Shown piece after piece: positions 6,671-7,336 of a stretch of DNA of 7,336 bases. Numbering within the stretch: the stretch's first letter is position 1; each line of letters opens with the position of its first letter. The notes below the pieces were generated by a model that worked only from the letters and a program-made list of their open reading frames with translations, did no database searches and had not been told where the DNA came from. This DNA is from Anaerolineales bacterium (GTDB lineage Bacteria; Chloroflexota; Anaerolineae; Anaerolineales; Villigracilaceae), in contig JAOZOM010000064.1 of assembly GCA_029933275.1 (NCBI GenBank), positions 1 to 7,336 of the forward strand. The letters are read 5' to 3'. The translations under genes were made by a program, and so were the position numbers.

Positions 6671-7310
6671 CTTCTTCTCTCCAGTGATTCCTATCGTTGA
6701 TGGCTTGAATATACCAACGGTGAAAATAGGGTAGGTAGGTGACATTAGCAAACGCGGTATTCCCAAAACGGAATTGTGCGCCTTGATAGCTGGCTTGGGG
6801 AACGATACCCACGATGGCTTTGAGGGTATTGTTGAGAATTGCGCCATGCGAAACGATGAGGTAACGCCCCGGCTCACGGCTTAAAATGCTGTGCAGGGCT
6901 TGGCTGGCGCGGAGGTAAAGCTCGGCATCGCCTTCGCCACTAACGCCGAAAGATTGATAGGGATTTTGGAAACGCGGTTGCGGCAAGATTCTGCGTCCTT
7001 CTTCATGCTTAAGACCGGTTAATTCGCCATTATGACGCTCCATCCAAATCGGATCGAATTCGTCAATAGGCAGACCAAGTACTTCGGTAATGATTTCGGC
7101 GGTTTGGCGAGCGCGGCTAAGGGGCGAGACAATGACGTGGTCAAATTCGCGTTTTTCATCAACCCAACGCGCCGCGAGAGCGCGGGCTTGCTTTTTACCG
7201 CGCTCGGTGAGGGGAAAATCGCCTTGTCCTTGAAAGTAGCCATCGGCATTTCCGACCGATTCGCCATGACGGAGAAAAATAATTTTGTAGCGGTTATCTT
7301 TTTTGCTCAT
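6660..7310 (-). CDS. Histidine phosphatase family protein (phosphoglycerate-mutase-like)
   Basis: A 216-residue enzyme of the branch-1 histidine phosphatase superfamily, which works through a phosphohistidine intermediate. The signature LRHGES (13-18) supplies R14 and the nucleophile H15. SPLSRARQTA (62-71) provides the second Arg (R66), MERHNGELTG (90-99) the acid E91, and SHGAILNN (154-161) the second catalytic His, H155. The catalytic set is therefore complete and the length is usual for the family. The C terminus is acidic (REEDDE). Members include cofactor-dependent phosphoglycerate mutases, alpha-ribazole phosphatase and broad phosphatases; nothing visible picks the substrate. The start MSKKDNRYKIIFLRHGES is typical, but no Shine-Dalgarno precedes it and a -10 box ends only 8 nt before the ATG. 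It is the first gene of the probable four-gene unit, and its stop overlaps the panE start. Confidence 0.93.
   Translation of the reverse strand: MSKKDNRYKIIFLRHGESVGNADGYFQGQGDFPLTERGKKQARALAARWVDEKREFDHVIVSPLSRARQTAEIITEVLGLPIDEFDPIWMERHNGELTGLKHEEGRRILPQPRFQNPYQSFGVSGEGDAELYLRASQALHSILSREPGRYLIVSHGAILNNTLKAIVGIVPQASYQGAQFRFGNTAFANVTYLPYFHRWYIQAINDRNHWREEDDE
6677..6682 (-). promoter_or_regulatory. Shine-Dalgarno GGAGAG for panE inside the phosphatase gene
   Basis: GGAGAG on the minus strand lies within the last codons of the phosphatase gene. Its GGAG core is 8 nt before the ATG at 6670 and 11 nt before the adjacent ATG at 6667, so it favours the first ATG. The arrangement ATGATGAATAA merges the panE start codons with the phosphatase TAA stop (6662-6660). 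Confidence 0.7.
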
Positions 7311-7318
7311 AGGGGAGT

Positions 7319-7327
7319 ATTTTATCA
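7319..7327 (-). promoter_or_regulatory. Extended -10 promoter element for the phosphatase-panE cluster
   Basis: The minus strand reads TGATAAAAT across 7327-7319, i.e. TG-N-TAAAAT, one mismatch from the extended -10 consensus. The matching -35 would fall beyond the right edge of the window and cannot be checked. Only 8 nt separate the box from the phosphatase ATG, so transcription would begin at or within a few bases of the start codon, giving a leaderless or nearly leaderless mRNA. This agrees with the absence of a Shine-Dalgarno there. Confidence 0.5.
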
Positions 7328-7336
7328 GATTTCAAA

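Noticed and set aside
6671..6877. N-terminal extension of the panE frame by 69 codons
   Set aside because: It overlaps the phosphatase gene in another frame. The Rossmann motif starts right after the ATG at 6670, which has a good Shine-Dalgarno.
1..7336. CRISPR array, tRNA or rRNA gene, transposase, or novel defence cassette
   Set aside because: I saw no regularly spaced repeats, cloverleaf-like segment, rRNA core motif or transposase signature, and the five genes are housekeeping or envelope genes with ordinary spacing.

Overview
The window comes from a bacterial chromosome. Every gene I can support lies on the minus strand, so the DNA reads from high to low coordinates. The best guess for the source is a Chloroflexota bacterium of the Anaerolineae type. 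Three things suggest this: the Thr/Pro-rich linker (TPTPTSSATPE) after the lipoprotein signal, a DnaE that starts with HLHVHTEYSLLDG and keeps an apparently intact PHP metal site, and an intergenic region filled with ACCACAAAGACACAAA-type and GTTGG-type repeat debris. This placement is inference; no rRNA or other phylogenetic marker beyond dnaE is present.

Layout in the direction of transcription. (1) 7310-6660: a histidine-phosphatase (phosphoglycerate-mutase-like) enzyme, preceded at once by an extended -10 box that suggests a leaderless or nearly leaderless mRNA. (2) 6670-5612: a ketopantoate reductase (PanE/ApbA family) whose start overlaps the phosphatase stop. (3) After 83 bp, 5528-3819: a TGS + ThrRS-like + P-loop nucleoside (uridine-type) kinase. 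(4) After 19 bp, 3799-2717: a predicted lipoprotein with DxNGDG calcium-loop motifs and a GGAHCC motif. A strong hairpin terminator at 2674-2641 closes this probable four-gene unit. (5) A 383-bp intergenic region holds the terminator, an extended -10 promoter and several inverted repeats. (6) 2333-1: the first 777 codons of dnaE (DNA polymerase III alpha), running off the left edge.

The four-gene unit mixes cofactor biosynthesis (pantoate for CoA), nucleotide salvage, a phosphatase of unknown substrate and an envelope lipoprotein. It looks like housekeeping genes sharing transcription rather than one pathway. dnaE appears to have its own promoter and a leader of about 200 nt that carries the repeats. 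I see no mobile element, CRISPR array, tRNA or rRNA, and no strong candidate for a new multi-gene system. The most interesting items are the dnaE leader with its nested inverted repeats, the unrecognised GGAHCC lipoprotein, and the ThrRS-derived kinase that lacks the editing histidines.
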